A stretch of DNA of 64,000 nt from Cervus elaphus (GCF_910594005.1 NW_025316737.1:290335-354334); one strand, 5' to 3'; positions 1 to 13,139 are shown, numbered from the stretch's first letter. Translations and numbers: made by a program. The notes: a model not told the origin generated them from the sequence alone.

Positions 1-406
1 TTTGCAGGGCAATTGGGACGCCTCTCCAGCTGAGACGGGAGACCAAGGGTCCCTTTCCACGTGCCACAGGAATCCTGGGTCTCCTATCAAGTTTCACGAG
101 GAGTCAGGCATCGTCTCCTTTGGAGGCACTGATCTCCGCATACCTCTGGAGTTTTCAAAGGATTTGAGGCCTCCTGTCGCGATGAGGTGGGGAACTAGGT
201 CTTTCTCTGTGGTCTCCACAGGGGATTCAGACACCCTTTCGTCTTGGGAGATGCAAGACGAGCCTGCATTCCAGTCACTGCAGGGATATCCGGCCTTATT
301 TCGAGTCAGGGCATCGCGGTGTCCATTCCACTTGAGGCCGCAAACTCAGGGTCCCTCTCACATACCTAGAGCTGAGAGAAGCCTCCTCTTGAGGTGCTTG
401 TGGTAA
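1..406 (+). repeat. Partial monomer, class D (3' half)
   Basis: The window opens at tttgcagggc, about the midpoint of a monomer. It carries D markers: gagacggga, gggtctcc, cgcatacc, ggcctcctgtc, gacaccctttcg and cattccag. Its downstream order (D, A, D) matches monomers 41-43, so it is probably the equivalent of monomer 41. Confidence 0.9.
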
Positions 407-1997
407 GGTGGTATTCCTCTGGAGTCGAAGCCAGGGACTAACCTCTCATCTCGAGTTGATTTTTGGTCCACGGAGCTCTTTCGTGTTGCTACAGTGACCT
501 CAGGATCCCTCTAGCCTTGAAACAGTGTTCTTGGGGTTTCTCTGGAGTGCCATGAAGGAAATCAAGGCTCCTTTCATGTGTGATGTGCAACACAGAATTG
601 CTCTGCACGCAGTGCAGGGGAATCGGGCCTCATCTCGCGGCGAGGGGGAAGTCTCATGGTTTTTCTCGAGTTGCGGTGGGAACCTGAGGTATATTCTCGA
701 TTTACGACGGGGATGGCCCTTCCACACACGTGTTTGTTCAGCCACGTCAGGACTCTTGCCTAGTTGCGAGACACAACTCGGGATTCTCCTTGAGGCTTGG
801 CAAGGCAATTGGGACGCCTCTCCAGCTGAGGCGGGAGACCAAGGGTCCCTTTCCACGTGCCACAGGAATCCTGGGACTCCTATCAAGTTTCACGAGGAGT
901 CAGGCATCGTCTCCTTTGGAGGGACTTATCTCCGCGTACCTCTGGAGTTTTCAAAGGATGTGAGGCCTCCGGTCGCGATGAGGTGGGGAACTAGGTCTTT
1001 CTCTGTGGTCTCCACAGGGGATTCAGACATCCTTTCATCTTGGGAGATGCAAGACGAGCCTGCATTCAAGTCACTGCACGGATATCCAGCCTTATTTCGC
1101 GTCAGGGCATCGCGGTGTCCATTCCACTTGAGGCCGCAAACTCAGGGTCCCTCTCACATACCTAGAGCTGAGAGAAGCCTCCTCTTGAGGTGCTTGTGGT
1201 AAGGTGGTATTCCTCTGGAATCGAAGCCAGGGACTAACCTCTCATCTCGAGTTGAATTTTGGCCCACGGAGCTCTTTCGTGTTGCTACAGTTACCTCAGG
1301 ATCCCTCTAGCCTTGAAACAGTGTTCTTGGGGTTTCTCTGGAGTGCCATCAAGGAAATCAAGGCTCCTTTCATGTGTGATGTGCAACACGGAATTGCTCT
1401 GCACGCAGTGCATGGGAATCGGGCCTCATCTCGCGGCGAGGGGGAAGTCTCATGGTTTTTCTCGAGTTGCGGCGGGAACCTGGGGTATATTCTCGAGTTA
1501 CGACGGGGATGGCCCTTCCACACACGTGTGTGTTCAGCCATGTCAGGACTCCTGCCTAGTTGCGATGGACAACTCGGGATTCTCCTCGAGGCTTTGCAGG
1601 GCAATTGGGACGCCTCTCCAGCTGAGACGGGAGACCAAGGGTCCCTTTTCACGTGCCACAGGAATCCTGGGTCTCCTATCAAGTTTCACGAGGAGTCAGG
1701 CATCGTCTCCTTTGGAGGCACTGATCTCCGCATACGTCTGGAGTTTTCAAAGGATGTGAGGCCTCCGGTCGCGATGAGGTGGGGAACTAGGTCTTTCTCT
1801 GTGGTCTCCACAGGAGATTCAGACATCCTTTCTTCTTGGGAGATGCAAGACGAGCCTGCATTCAAGTCACTGCAGGGATATCCGGCCTTATTTCGAGTCA
1901 GGGCATCGCGGTGTCCTTTCCACTTGAGGCAGCAATCTCAGATCCCTCTCACATACCTAGAGCTGAGAGAAGCCTCCTCTTGAGGTGCTTGTGGTAA
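407..1997 (+). repeat. Monomers 1-2 (A, D/C mosaic)
   Basis: Monomer 1 (407-1202) is class A with the private pair cctgaggtat and gcacttatctccg. Monomer 2 (1203-1997) begins ctggaatcgaagcc with gttgaattttggccc and has gtgcatggg. The same two-monomer signature recurs at 14-15, 42-43 and, mostly, 45-46. Monomer 2 changes to another class in its 3' part (gatgtgagg, gcaatctcag) and ends with a C-like tail, cctcaggagtcg. It is 795 bp because one base is missing in ctcagatccctc near 1937. Confidence 0.9.
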
Positions 1998-4900
1998 GGT
2001 GGTATTCCTCAGGAGTCGGAGCCAGGGACTAACCTCTCATCTCGTGTTGATTCTTGGTCCACGAAGCTCTTTCGTGTTGCTACAGTGAACTCAGGATCCC
2101 TCTAGCCTTGAAACAGTGTTCTTGGGGTTTCTCTGCAGTGCCATGAAGGAAATCAAGGCTCCTTTCATGTGTGATGTGCAACACGGAATTGCTCTGCACG
2201 CAGTGCAGGGGAATCGGGCCTCATCTCGCGGCGAGGGGGAAGTCTCATGGTTTTTCTCGAGTTGCGGCGGGAACCTGGGGTATATTCTCGAGTTACGACG
2301 GGGATGGCCCTTCAACACACGTGTTTGTTCAGCGACGTCAGGACTCTTGCCTAGTTGCGAGACACAACTCTGGATTCTCCTCGAGGCTTGGCAAGGCAAT
2401 TGGGACGCCTCTCCAGCTGAGGCGGGAGACCAAGGGTCCCTTTCCACGTGCCACAGGAATCCTGGGACTCCTATCAAGTTTCACGAGGAGTCAGGCATTG
2501 TCTCCTTTGGAGGCACTGATCTCCGCGTACCTCTGGAGTTTTCAAAGTATGTGAGGCCTCCGGTCGCGATCAGGTGGGGAACTAAGTCTTTCTCTGTGGT
2601 CTCCACAGGGGATTCAGACATCCTTTCATTTTGGGAGATGCAAGACGAGCCTGCATTCAAGTCACTGCAGGGATATCCGGCCTTATTTCGCGTCAGGGCA
2701 TCGCGGTGCCAATTCCACTTGAGGCCGCAAACTCAGGGTCCCTCTCACATACCTAGAGCTGAGAGAAGCCTCCTCTTGAGGTGCTTGTGGTAAGGTGGTA
2801 TTCCTCTGGAGTCGAAGCCAGGGCTAACCTCTCATCTCGAGTTGATTTTTGGTCCACGGAGCTCTTTCGTGTTGCTACAGTGACCTCAGGATCCCTCTAG
2901 CCTTGAAACAGTGTTCTTGGGGTTTCTCTGGAGTGCCATCAAGGAAATCAAGGCTCCTTTCATGTGTGATGTGCAACACGGAATTGCTCTGCACGCAGTG
3001 CAGGGGAATCGGGCCTCATCTCGCGGCGAGGGGGAAGTCTCATGGTTTTTCTCGAGTTGCGGCGGGAACCTGGGGTATATTCTCGAGTTACGACGGGGAT
3101 GGCCCTTCCACCCACGTGTTTCTTCAGCGACGTCAGGACTCCTGCCTAGTTGCGAGGGACAACTCTGGATTCTCCTCGAGGCTTGGCAGGGCAATTGGGA
3201 CGCCTCTCCAGCTGAGGCGGGAGACCAAGTGTCCCTTTCCAAGTGCCACAGAAATCCTGGGACTCCTATCAAGTTTCACGAGGAGTCAGGCATCGTCTCC
3301 TTTGGAGGCACTGATCTCCGCGTACCTCTGGAGTTTTCAAAGGATGTGAGGCTATCGGTCGCGATGAGGTGGGGAACTAAGTCTTTCTCTGTGCTTTCCA
3401 CAGGGGATTCAGACATCCTTTCGTCCTGGGAGATGCAAGACGAGCCTGCATTGAAGTCACTGCAGGGATATCCGGCCTTATTTCGAGTCAGGGCATCGCG
3501 GTGTCCATTCCACTTGAGGCTGCAAACTCAGGGTCCCTCTCACATACCTAGAGCTGAGAGAAGCCTCCTCTTGAGGTGCTTGTGGTAAGGTGGTATTCCT
3601 CTGGAGACGAATCCAGGGACTAACCTCTCTTTTCGAGTTGATTTTTGGTCCACAGAGTTCTTTCGTGTTGCTATAGTGACCTCAGGATCCCTCTAGCCTT
3701 GAAACAGTGTTCTTGGGGTTTCTCTGGAGTGCCATCAAGGAAATCAAGGCTCCTTTCATGTGTGATGTGCAAGACGGAATTGCTCTGCACGCAGTACAGG
3801 GGAATCGGGCCTCATCTCGCATCGAGGGGGAAGTCTCATGGTTTTTCTCGAGTTGCGGCGGGAACCTGGGGTATATTCTCGAGTTACGACGGGGATGGCC
3901 CTTCCACCCACGTGTTTGTTCAGCCACGTCAGGACTCCTGCCTAGTTGCGAGGGACAACTCGGGATTCTCCTCGAGGCTTGGCAGGGCAATTGGAACTCC
4001 TCTCCAGCTGAGGCGGGAGACCAAGGGTCCCTTTCCCCGTGCCACAAGAATCCTGGGACTCCTATCAAGTTTCACGAGAAGTCAGGCATCGTCTCCTTTG
4101 GAGGCACTGATCTCCGCGTACCTCTGGAGTTTTCAAAGGATGTGAGGCCTCCGGTAGCGATGAGGTGGGGAACTAGGTGTTTCTCTGTGGTCTCCACAGG
4201 GGATTCAGACATCCTTTCTTCTTGGGAGATGCAAGACGAGCCTGCATTCAAGTCACTGCAGGGATATCCGGCCTTATTTCGAGTCAGGGCATCGCGGTGT
4301 CCATTCCACTTGAGGCCGCAATCTCAGGATCCCTCTCACATACCTAGAGCTGAGAGAAGCCTCCTCTTGAGGTGCTTGTGGTAAGGTGGTATTCCTCAGG
4401 AGTCGAAGCCAGGGACTAACCTCTCATCTCGTGTTGATTCTTGGTCCACGGAGCTCTTTCGTGTTGCTACAGTGACCTCAGGATCCCTCTAGCCTTGAAA
4501 CAGTGTTCTTGGGGTTTCTCTGGAGTGCCATGAAGGAAATCAAGGCTCCTTTCATGTGTGATGTGCAACACGGAATTGCTCTGCACGCAGTGCAGGGGAA
4601 TCGGGCCTCATCTCGCGGCGAGGGGGAAGTCTCATGGTTTTTCTCGAGTTGCGGCGGGAACCTGGGGTATATTCTCGAGTTACGACGGGGATGGCCCTTC
4701 CACACATGTGTGTGTTCAGCCATGTCAGGACTCCTGCCTATTTGCGAGGGACAACTCGGGATTCTCCTCGAGGCTTTGCAGGGCAATTGGGATGCCTCTC
4801 CAGCTGAGACGGGAGACCAAGGGTCCCTTTCCACGTGCCACAGGAATCCTGGGTCTCCTATCAAGTTTCACGAGGAGTCAGGCATCGTCTCCTTTGGAGG

Positions 4901-5180
4901 CACTGATCTCCGCATACCTCTGGAGTTTTAAAAGGATTTGAGGCCTCCTGTCGCGATGAGGTGGGGAACTAGGTCTTTCTCTGTGGTCTCCACAGGGTAT
5001 TCAGACACCCTTTCGTCTTGGGAGATGCAAGACGAGCCTGCATTCCAGTCACTGCAGGGATATCCGGCCTTATTTCGAGTCAGGGCATCGCGGTGTCCAT
5101 TCCACTTGAGGCCGCAAACTCAGGGTCCCTCTCACATACCTAGAGCTGAGAGAAGCCTCCTCTTGAGGTGCTTGTGGTAA
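1998..5180 (+). repeat. Monomers 3-6, one A-B-C-D cycle
   Basis: Monomers end at 2793, 3588, 4384 and 5180. Monomer 3 is class A (an odd one, with acacggaatt and aactctgg). Monomer 4 is B (ttccaagtgcc, ggctatcggtc, cattgaag). Monomer 5 is C (caagacgg, cgcatcgagg, ttggaac, gccacaag). Monomer 6 is D (gctttgcagg, cgcatacc, cattccag). Monomer 4 is 795 bp through loss of one base in agccagggctaacc near 2821. Monomer 6 has a private TAA in gagttttaaaagg at 4923-4934. Confidence 0.88.
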
Positions 5181-7568
5181 GGTGGTATTCCTCTGGAGTC
5201 GAAGCCAGGGACTAACCTCTCATCTCGAGTTGATTTTTGGTCCACGGAGCTCTTTCGTGTTGCTACAGTGACCTCAGGATCCCTCTAGCCTTGAAACAGT
5301 GTTCTTGGGGTTTCTCTGGAGTGCCATGAAGGAAATCAAGGCTCCTTTCATGTGTGATGTGCAACACAGAATTGCTCTGCACGCAGTGCAGGGGAATCGG
5401 GCCTCATCTCGCGGCGAGGGGGAAGTCTCATGGTTTTTCTCGAGTTGCGGCGGGAACCTGGGGTATATTCTCGAGTTACGACGGGGATGGCCCTTCCACC
5501 CACGTGTTTGTTCAGCCACGTCAGGACTCTTGCCTAGTTGCGAGACACAACTCAGGATTCTCCTCAAGGCTTGGCAAGGCCATTGGGACGCCTCTCCAGC
5601 TGAGGCGGGAGACCAAGGGTCTCTTTCCACGTGCCGCAGGAATCCTGGGACTCCTATCAAGTTTCACGAGGAGTCAGGCATCGTCTCCTTTGGAGGCACT
5701 GATCTCCGCGTACCTCTGGAGTTTTCAAAGGATGTGAGGCCTCCGGTCGCGATGAGGTGGGGAACTAGGTCTTTCTCTGTGGTCTCCACAGGGGATTCAG
5801 ACATCCTTTCATCTTGGGAGATGCAAGACGAGCCTGCATTCAAGTCACTGCAGGGATATCCAGCCTTATTTCGCGTCAGGGCATCGGGGTGTCCATTCCA
5901 CTTGAGGCCGCAAACTCAGGGTCCCTCTCACATACCTAGAGCTGAGAGAAGACTCCTATTGAGGTGCTTGTGGTAAGGTGGTATTCCTCTGGAGTCGAAG
6001 CCAGGGACTAACCTCTCATCTCGAGTTGATTTTTGGCCCCCGGAGCTCTTTAGTGTTGCTACAGTGACCTCAGGATCCCTCTAGCCTTGAAACAGTGTTC
6101 TTGGGGTTTCTCTGGAGTGCCATCAAGGAAATCAAGGCTCCTTTCATGTGTGATGTGCAACACGGAATTGCTCTGCACGCAGTCCAGGGGAATCGGGCCT
6201 CATCTCGTGGCGAGGGGGAAGTCTCATGGTTTTTCTCGAGTTGCGGCGGGAACCTGGGGTATATTCTCGAGTTACGACGGGGATGGCCCTTCCACCCACG
6301 TGTTTCTTCAGCGACGTCAGGACTCCTGCCTATTTGCGAGGGACAACTCTGGATTCTCCTCGAGGCTTGGCAGGGCAATTGGGACGCCTCTCCAGCTGAG
6401 GCGGGAGACCAAGTCTCCCTTTCCAAGTGCCACAGGAATCCTGGGACTCCTATCAAGTTTCACGAGGAGTCAGGCATCGTCTCCTTTGGAGGCACTGATC
6501 TCCGCGTACCTCTGGAGTTTTCAAAGGATGTGAGGCTATCGGTCGCGATGAGGTGGGGAACTAAGTCTTTCTCTGTGCTTTCCACAGGGGATTCAGACAT
6601 CCTTTCGTCCTGGGAGATGCAAGACGAGCCTGCATTGAAGTCACTGCAGGGATATCCGGCCTTATTTCGAGTCAGGGCATCGAGGTGTCCATTCCACTTG
6701 AGGCCGCAAACTCAGGGTCCCTCTCACATACCTAGAGCTGAGAGAAGCCTCCTCTTGAGGTGCTTGTGGTAAGGTGGTATTCCTCTGGAGACGAATCCAG
6801 GGACTAACCTCTCTTTTCGAGTTGATTTTTGGTCCACAGAGTTCTTTCGTGTTGCTACAGTGACCTCAGGATCCCTCTAGCCTTGAAACAGTGTTCTTGG
6901 GGTTTCTCTGGAGTGCCATCAAGGAAATCAAGGCTCCTTTCATGTGTGATGTGCAAGACGGAATTGCTCTGCACGCAGTACAGGGGAATCGGGCCTCATC
7001 TCGCATCGAGGGGGAAGTCTCATGGTTTTTCTCGAGTTGCGGCGGGAACCTGGGGTATGTTCTCGAGTTACGACGGGGATGGCCCTTCCACCCACGTGTT
7101 TGTTCAGCCACGTCAGGACTCCTGCCTAGTTGCGAGGGACAACTCGGGATTCTCCTGGAGGCTTGGCAGGGCAATTGGAACGCCTCTCCAGCTGAGGCGG
7201 GAGACCAAGGGTCCCTTTCCACGTGCCACAAGAATCCTGGGACTCCTATCAAGTTTCACGAGGAGTCAGGCATCGTCTCCTTTGGAGGCACTGATCTCCG
7301 CGTACCTCTGGAGTTTTCAAAGGATGTGAGGCTATCGGTCGCGATGAGGTGGGGAACTAGGTCTTTCTCTGTGGTCTCCACAGGGAATTCAGACATCCTT
7401 TCGTCCTGGGAGATGCAAGACGAGCCTGCCTTGAAGTCACTGCAGGGATATCCGGCCTTATTTCGAGTCAGGGCTTCGCGGTGTCCATTCCACTTGAGGC
7501 CGCAAACTCAGGGTCCCTCTCACATACCTAGAGCTGAGAGAAGCCTCCTCTTGAGGTGCTTGTGGTAA
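5181..7568 (+). repeat. Monomers 7-9 (A, B, C/B mosaic)
   Basis: Monomers end at 5976, 6772 and 7568. The A-B-C order repeats that of monomers 3-5. Monomer 9 is C up to gggaattcag at 7383-7392, then becomes B-like from cgtcctggg at about 7402, with the rare gcctgccttgaag and gcttcgcgg. This switch lies just after the start of the 28-monomer homology with the second half of the window. Confidence 0.86.
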
Positions 7569-9956
7569 GCTGGTATTCCTCTGGAGACGAATCCAGGGAC
7601 TAACCTCTCTTTTCGAGTTGATTTTTGGTCCACAGAGTTCTTTCCTGTTGCTACAGTGACCTCAGGATCCCTCTAGCCTTGAAACAGTGTTCTTGGGGTT
7701 TCTCTGGAGTGCCGTCAAGGGAATCAAGGCTCCTTTCATGTGTGATGTGCAAGACGGAATTGCTCTGCACGCAGTACAGGGGAATCGGGCCTCATCTCGC
7801 ATCGAGGGGGAAGTCTCATGGTTTTTCTCGAGTTGCGGCGGGAACCTGGGGTATATTCTCGAGTTACGACGGGGATGGCCTTTCCACCCACGTGTTTGTT
7901 CAGCGACGTCAGGACTCCTGCCTAGTTGCGAGGGACAACTCGGGATTCTCCTCGAGGCTTGGCAGGGCAATTGGAACGCCTCTCCAGCTGAGGCGGGAGA
8001 CCAAGGGTCCCTTTCCACGTGCCACAAGAATCCTGGGACTCCTATCAAGTTTCACGAGGTGTCAGGCATCGTCTCCTTTGGAGGCACTGATCTCCGCGTA
8101 CCTCTGGAGTTTTCAAAGGATGTGAGGCCTCCGGTAGCGATGACGTGGGGAACTAGGTGTTTCTCTGTGGTCTCCACTGGGGATTCAGACATCCTTTCTT
8201 CTTGGGAGATGCAAGACGAGCCTGCATTCAAGTCACTGCAGGGATATCCGGCCTTATTTCGAGTCAGGGCATCGCGGTGTCCATTCCACTTGAGGCCGCA
8301 ATCTCAGGATCCCTCTCACATACCTAGAGCTGAGAGAAGCCTCCTCTTGAAGTGCTTGTGGTAAGGTGGTATTCCTCAGGAGTCGAAGCCAGGGACTAAC
8401 CTCTCATCTCGTGTTGATTCTTGGTCCACGGAGATCTTTCGTGTTGCTACAGTGACCTCAGGATCCCTCTAGCCTTGAAACAGTGTTCTTGGGGTTTCTC
8501 TGGAGTGCCATCAAGGAAATCACGGCTCCTTTCATGTGTGATGTGCAAGACGAAATTGCTCTGCATGCAGTACAGGGGAATCGGGCCTCATCTCGCATCG
8601 AGGGGGAAGTCTCATGGTTTTTCCCGAGTTGCGGCGGGAACCTGGGGTATATTCTCGAGTTACGACGGGGATGGCCCTTCCACACACGTGTTTCTTCAGC
8701 CACGTCAGGACTCCTGCCTAGTTGCGAGGGACAACTCGGGATTCTCCTCGAGGCTTGACAAGGCAATTGGAAAACCTCTCCAGCTGAGGCGGGAGACCAA
8801 GGGTCCCTTTCCACGTGCCACAAGAATCCTGGGACTCCTATCAAGTTTCACGAGGAGTCAGGCATCGTCTCCTTTGGAGGCACTGATCTCCGCGTACCTC
8901 TGGAGTTTTCAAAGGATGTGAGGCTATCGGTCGCGATGAGGTGGGGAACTAGGTCTTTCTCTGTGGTCTCCACAGGGAATTCAGACATCCTTTCTTCTTG
9001 GGAGATGCAAGACGAGCCTGCATTCAAGTCACTGCAGGGATATCCGGCCTTATTTCGAGTCAGGGCATCGCGGTGTCCATTCCACTTGAGGCCGCAAACT
9101 CAGGGTCCCTCTCACATACCTAGAGCTGAGAGAAGCCTCCTCTTGAGGTGCTTGTGGTAAGGTGGTATTCCTCTGGAGACGAATCCAGGGACTAACCTCT
9201 CTTTTCGAGTTTATTTGTGGTCCACAGATTTCTTTCGTGTTGCTACAGTGACCTCAGGATCCCTCTATCCTTGAAACAGTGTTCTTGGGGTTTCTCTGGA
9301 GTGCCATCAAGGAAATCAATGCTCCTTTCATGTGTGATGTGCAAGACGGAATTGCTCTGCACGCAGTACAGGGGAATCGGGCCTCATCTCGCATCGAGGG
9401 GGAAGTCTCATGGTTTTTCTCGAGTTGCGGCGGGAACCTGGGGTATATTCTCGAGTTACGACGGGAATGGCCCTTCCACCCACGTGTTTGTTCAGACACG
9501 TCAGGACTCCTGCCTTGTTGCGAGGGACAACTCGGGATTCTCCTGGAGGCTTGGCAGGGCAATTGGAACGCCTCTCCAGCTGAGGCGGGAGACCAAGGGT
9601 CCCTTTCCACGTGCGACAAGAATCCTGGGACTCCTATCAAGTTTCACGAGGAGTCAGGCATCGTCTCCCTTGGAGGCACTGATCTCCGCGTACCTCTGGA
9701 GTTTTCAAAGGATGTGAGGCCTGCGGTCGCGATGAGGTGGGGAACTAGGTGTTTCTCTGTGGTCTCCACAGGGGATTCAGATATCCTTTCTTCTTGGGAG
9801 ATGCAAGACGAGCCTGCATTCAAGTCACTGCAGGGATATCCGGCCTTATTTCGAGTCAGGGCATCGCGGTGTCCATTCCACTTGAGGCCGCAAACTGAGG
9901 GTCCCTCTCACATACCTAGAGCTGAGAGAAGCCTCCTCTTGAGCTGCTTGTGGTAA
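7569..9956 (+). repeat. Monomers 10-12, run of three class C units
   Basis: Monomers end at 8364, 9160 and 9956. Rare variants mark this run: taagctgg at the start, tttcctgttgc, ctccactggggatt and gatgacgtgg in 10; gagatctttcg, aatcacggctcc, ggcttgac and ttggaaaacc in 11; gagtttatttgtgg, cagatttctttcg and ggcctgcggtc in 12. Nearly all recur 22,287 bp downstream in monomers 38-40, which makes this the clearest anchor of the higher-order repeat. Confidence 0.92.
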
Positions 9957-10751
9957 GGTGGTATTCCTCAGGATTCGAAGCCAGGGACTAACCTCTCATC
10001 TCGTGTTGATTCTTGGTCCACGGAGCTCTTTCGTGTTGCTACAGTGACCTCAGGATCCCTCTAGCCTTGAAACAGTGTTCTTGGGGTTTCTCTGGAGTGC
10101 CATCAAGGAAATCAAGGCTCCTTTCATGTGTGATGTGCAACACGGAATTACTCTGCACGCAGTGCAGGGGAATCAGGCCTCATCTCGCGGCGAGGGGGAA
10201 GTCTCATGGTTTTTCTCGAATTGCGGCGGGAACCTGGGGTATATTCTCGAGTTACGACGGGGATGGCCCTTCCACCCACGTGTTTCTTCAGCGACGTCAG
10301 GACTCCTGCCTAGTTGCGAGGGACAACTCTGGATTCTCCTCGAGGCTTGGCAGGGCAATTGGGACGCCTCTCCAGCTGAGGCGGAAGACCAAGTGTCCCT
10401 TTCCAAGTGCCACAGGAATCCTGGGACTCCTATCAAGTTTCACGAGGAGTCAGGCATCGTCTCCTTTGGAGGCACTGATCTCCGCATACCTCTGGAGTTT
10501 TCAAAGGATTTGAAGCCTCCTGTCGCGATGAGGTGGGGAACTAAGTCTTTCTCTGTGGTCTCCACAGGGGATTCAGACACCCTTTCGTCTTCGGAGATGC
10601 AAGACGACCCTGCATTCCAGTCACTGCAGGGATATCCGGCCTTATTTCGAGTCAGGGCATCGGGGTGTCCATTCCACTTGAGGCCGCAATTCAGGGTCCC
10701 TCTCACATACCTAGAGCTGAGAGAAGCCTCCTCTTGAGGTGCTTGTGGTAA
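9957..10751 (+). repeat. Monomer 13, class E (B front, D back), 795 bp
   Basis: The front has ggaattactc, acaactctgg and ttccaagtgcc, as in B. The back has cgcatacc, gatttgaagcc, gacacccttt and cattccag, as in D. One base is missing in gccgcaattcaggg at about 10684. Other class E monomers are 17, 20, 48, 51, 73 and 79. The matching slot in the second higher-order copy (monomer 41) is a plain D, so this slot has been replaced in one copy. Confidence 0.87.
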
Positions 10752-13139
10752 GGTGGTATTCCTTTGGAGTCGAAGCCAGGGACTAACCTCTCATCTCGAG
10801 TTGATTTTTGGTCCACGGAGCTCTTTCGTGTTGCTACAGTGATCTCAGGATCCCTCTAGCCTTGAAACAGTGTTCTTGGGGTTTCTCTGGAGTGCCATGA
10901 AGGAAATCAAGGCTCCTTTCATGTGTGATGTGCAACACAGAATTGCTCTGCACGCAGTGCAGGGGAATCGGGCCTCATCTCGCGGCGAGGGGGAAGTCTC
11001 ATGGTTTTTCTCGAGTTGCGGCGGGAACCTGAGGTATATTCTCGAGTTACGACGGGGATGGCCCTTCCACACACGTGTTTGTTCAGCCACGTCAGGACTC
11101 TTGCCTAGTTGCGAGACACAACTCGGGATTCTCCTTGAGGCTTGGCAAGGCAATTGGGACGCCTCTCCAGCTTAGACAGGAGACCAAGGGTCCCTTTCCA
11201 CGTGCCACAGGAATCCTGGGACTCCTATCAAGTTTCACAAGGAGTCAGGCATCGTCTCCTTTGGAGGCACTTATCTCCGCGTACCTCTGGAGTTTTCAAA
11301 GGATGTGAGGCCTCCGGTCGCGATGAGGTGGGGAACTAGGTCTTTCTCTGTGGTCTCCACAGGGGATTCAGACATCCTTTCATCTTGGGAGATGCAAGAC
11401 GAGCATGCATTCAAGTCACTGCAGGGATATCCAGCCTTATTTCGCGTCAGGGCATCGCGGTGTCCATTCCACTTGAGGCCGCAAACTCAGGGTCCCTCTC
11501 ACATACCTAGAGCTGAGAGAAGCCTCCTCTTGAGGTGCTTGTGGTAAGGTGGTATTCCTCTGGAATCGAAGCCAGGGACTAACCTCTCATCTCGAGTTGA
11601 ATTTTGGCCCACGGAGCTCTTTCGTGTTGCTACAGTTACCTCAGGATCCCTCTAGCCTTGAAACAGTGTTCTTGGGGTTTCTCTGGAGTGCCATCAAGGA
11701 AATCAAGGCTCCTTTCATGTGTGATGTGCAACACAGAATTGCTCTGCACGCAGTGCATGGGAATCGGGCCTCATCTCGCGGCGAGGGGGAAGTCTCATGG
11801 TTTTTCTCGAGTTGCGGCGGGAACCTGGGGTATATTCTCGAGTTACGACGGGGATGGCCCTTCCACACACGTGTGTGTTCAGCCATGTCAGGACTCCTGC
11901 CTAGTTGCGAGGGACAACTCGAGATTCTCCTAGAGGCTTTGCAGGGCAATTGGGACGCCTCTCCAGCTGAGACGGGAGACCAAGGGTCCCTTTTCACGTG
12001 CCACAGGAATCCTGGGTCTCCTATCAAGTTTCACGAGGAGTCAGGCATCGTCTCCTTTGGAGGCACTGATCTCCGCATACCTCTGGAGTTTTCAAAGGAT
12101 TTGAGGCCTCCTGTCGCGATGAGGTGGGGAACTAGGTCTTTCTCTGTGGTCTCCACAGGGGATTCAGACACCCTTTCGTCTTGGGAGATGCAAGACGAGC
12201 CTGCATTCCAGTCACTGCAGGGATATCCGGCCTTATTTCGAGTCATGGCATCGCGGTGTCCATTCCACTTGAGGCCGCAAACTCAGGGTCCCTCTCACAT
12301 ACCTAGAGCTGAGAGAAGCCTCCTCCTTAGGTGCTTGTGGTAAGGTGGTATTCCTCAGGAGTCGAAGCCAGGGACTAACCTCTCATCTCGAGTTGATTTT
12401 TGGTCCACGGAGCTCTTTCGTGTTGCTACAGTGACCTCAGGATCCCTCTAGCCTTGAAACAGTGTTCTTGGGGTTTCTCTGGAGTGCCATGAAGGAAATC
12501 AAGGCTCCTTTCATGTGTGATGTGCAACACAGAATTGCTCTGCACGCAGTGCAGGGGAATCGGGCCTCATCTCGCGGTGAGGGGGAAGTCTCATGGTTTT
12601 TCTCGAGTTGCGGCGGGAACCTGGGGTATATTCTCGAGTTACGATGGGGATGGCCCTTCCACACACGTGTTTCTTCAGCCGCGTCAGGACTCTTGCCTAG
12701 TTGCGAGACACAACTCGGGATTCTCCTCGAGGCTTGGCAAGGCAATTGGGACGCCTCTCCAGCTGAGGCGGGAGACCAAGGGTCCCTTTTCACGTGCCAC
12801 AGGAATCCTGGGACTCCTATCAAGTTTCACGAGGAGTCAGGCATCGTCTCCTTTGGAGGCACTGATCTCCGCGTACCTCTGGAGTTTTCAAAGGATGTGA
12901 GGCCTCCGGTCGCGATGAGGTGGGGAACTAGGTCTTTCTCTGTGGTCTCCACAGGGGATTCAGACATCCTTTCATTTTGGGAGATGCAAGACGAGCCTGC
13001 ATTCAAGTCACTGCAGGGATATCCGGCCTTATTTCGAGTCAGGGCATCGCGGTGTCCATTCCACTTGAGGCCGCAAACTGAGGGTCCCTCTCACATACCT
13101 AGAGCTGAGAGAAGCCTCCTCTTGAGCTGCTTGTGGTAA
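10752..13139 (+). repeat. Monomers 14-16 (A, D, A)
   Basis: Monomers end at 11547, 12343 and 13139. Monomer 14 has cctgaggtat, ctccagcttagac and gcacttatc. Monomer 15 has ctggaatcg, gtgcatggg and ctccttaggtgc. Monomer 16 has acgatgggga and agccgcgtcagg. The same trio recurs at 42-44 (offset 22,288) and again, duplicated, at 45-47. Confidence 0.9.

Noticed and set aside
525..1202. The 225-codon reading frame, repeated in most monomers, as a protein-coding gene family
   Set aside because: It lies wholly inside a tandem satellite with 31-bp substructure, overlaps equally long frames on both strands, has no recognisable domain, and is broken by unrelated stops in several monomers.
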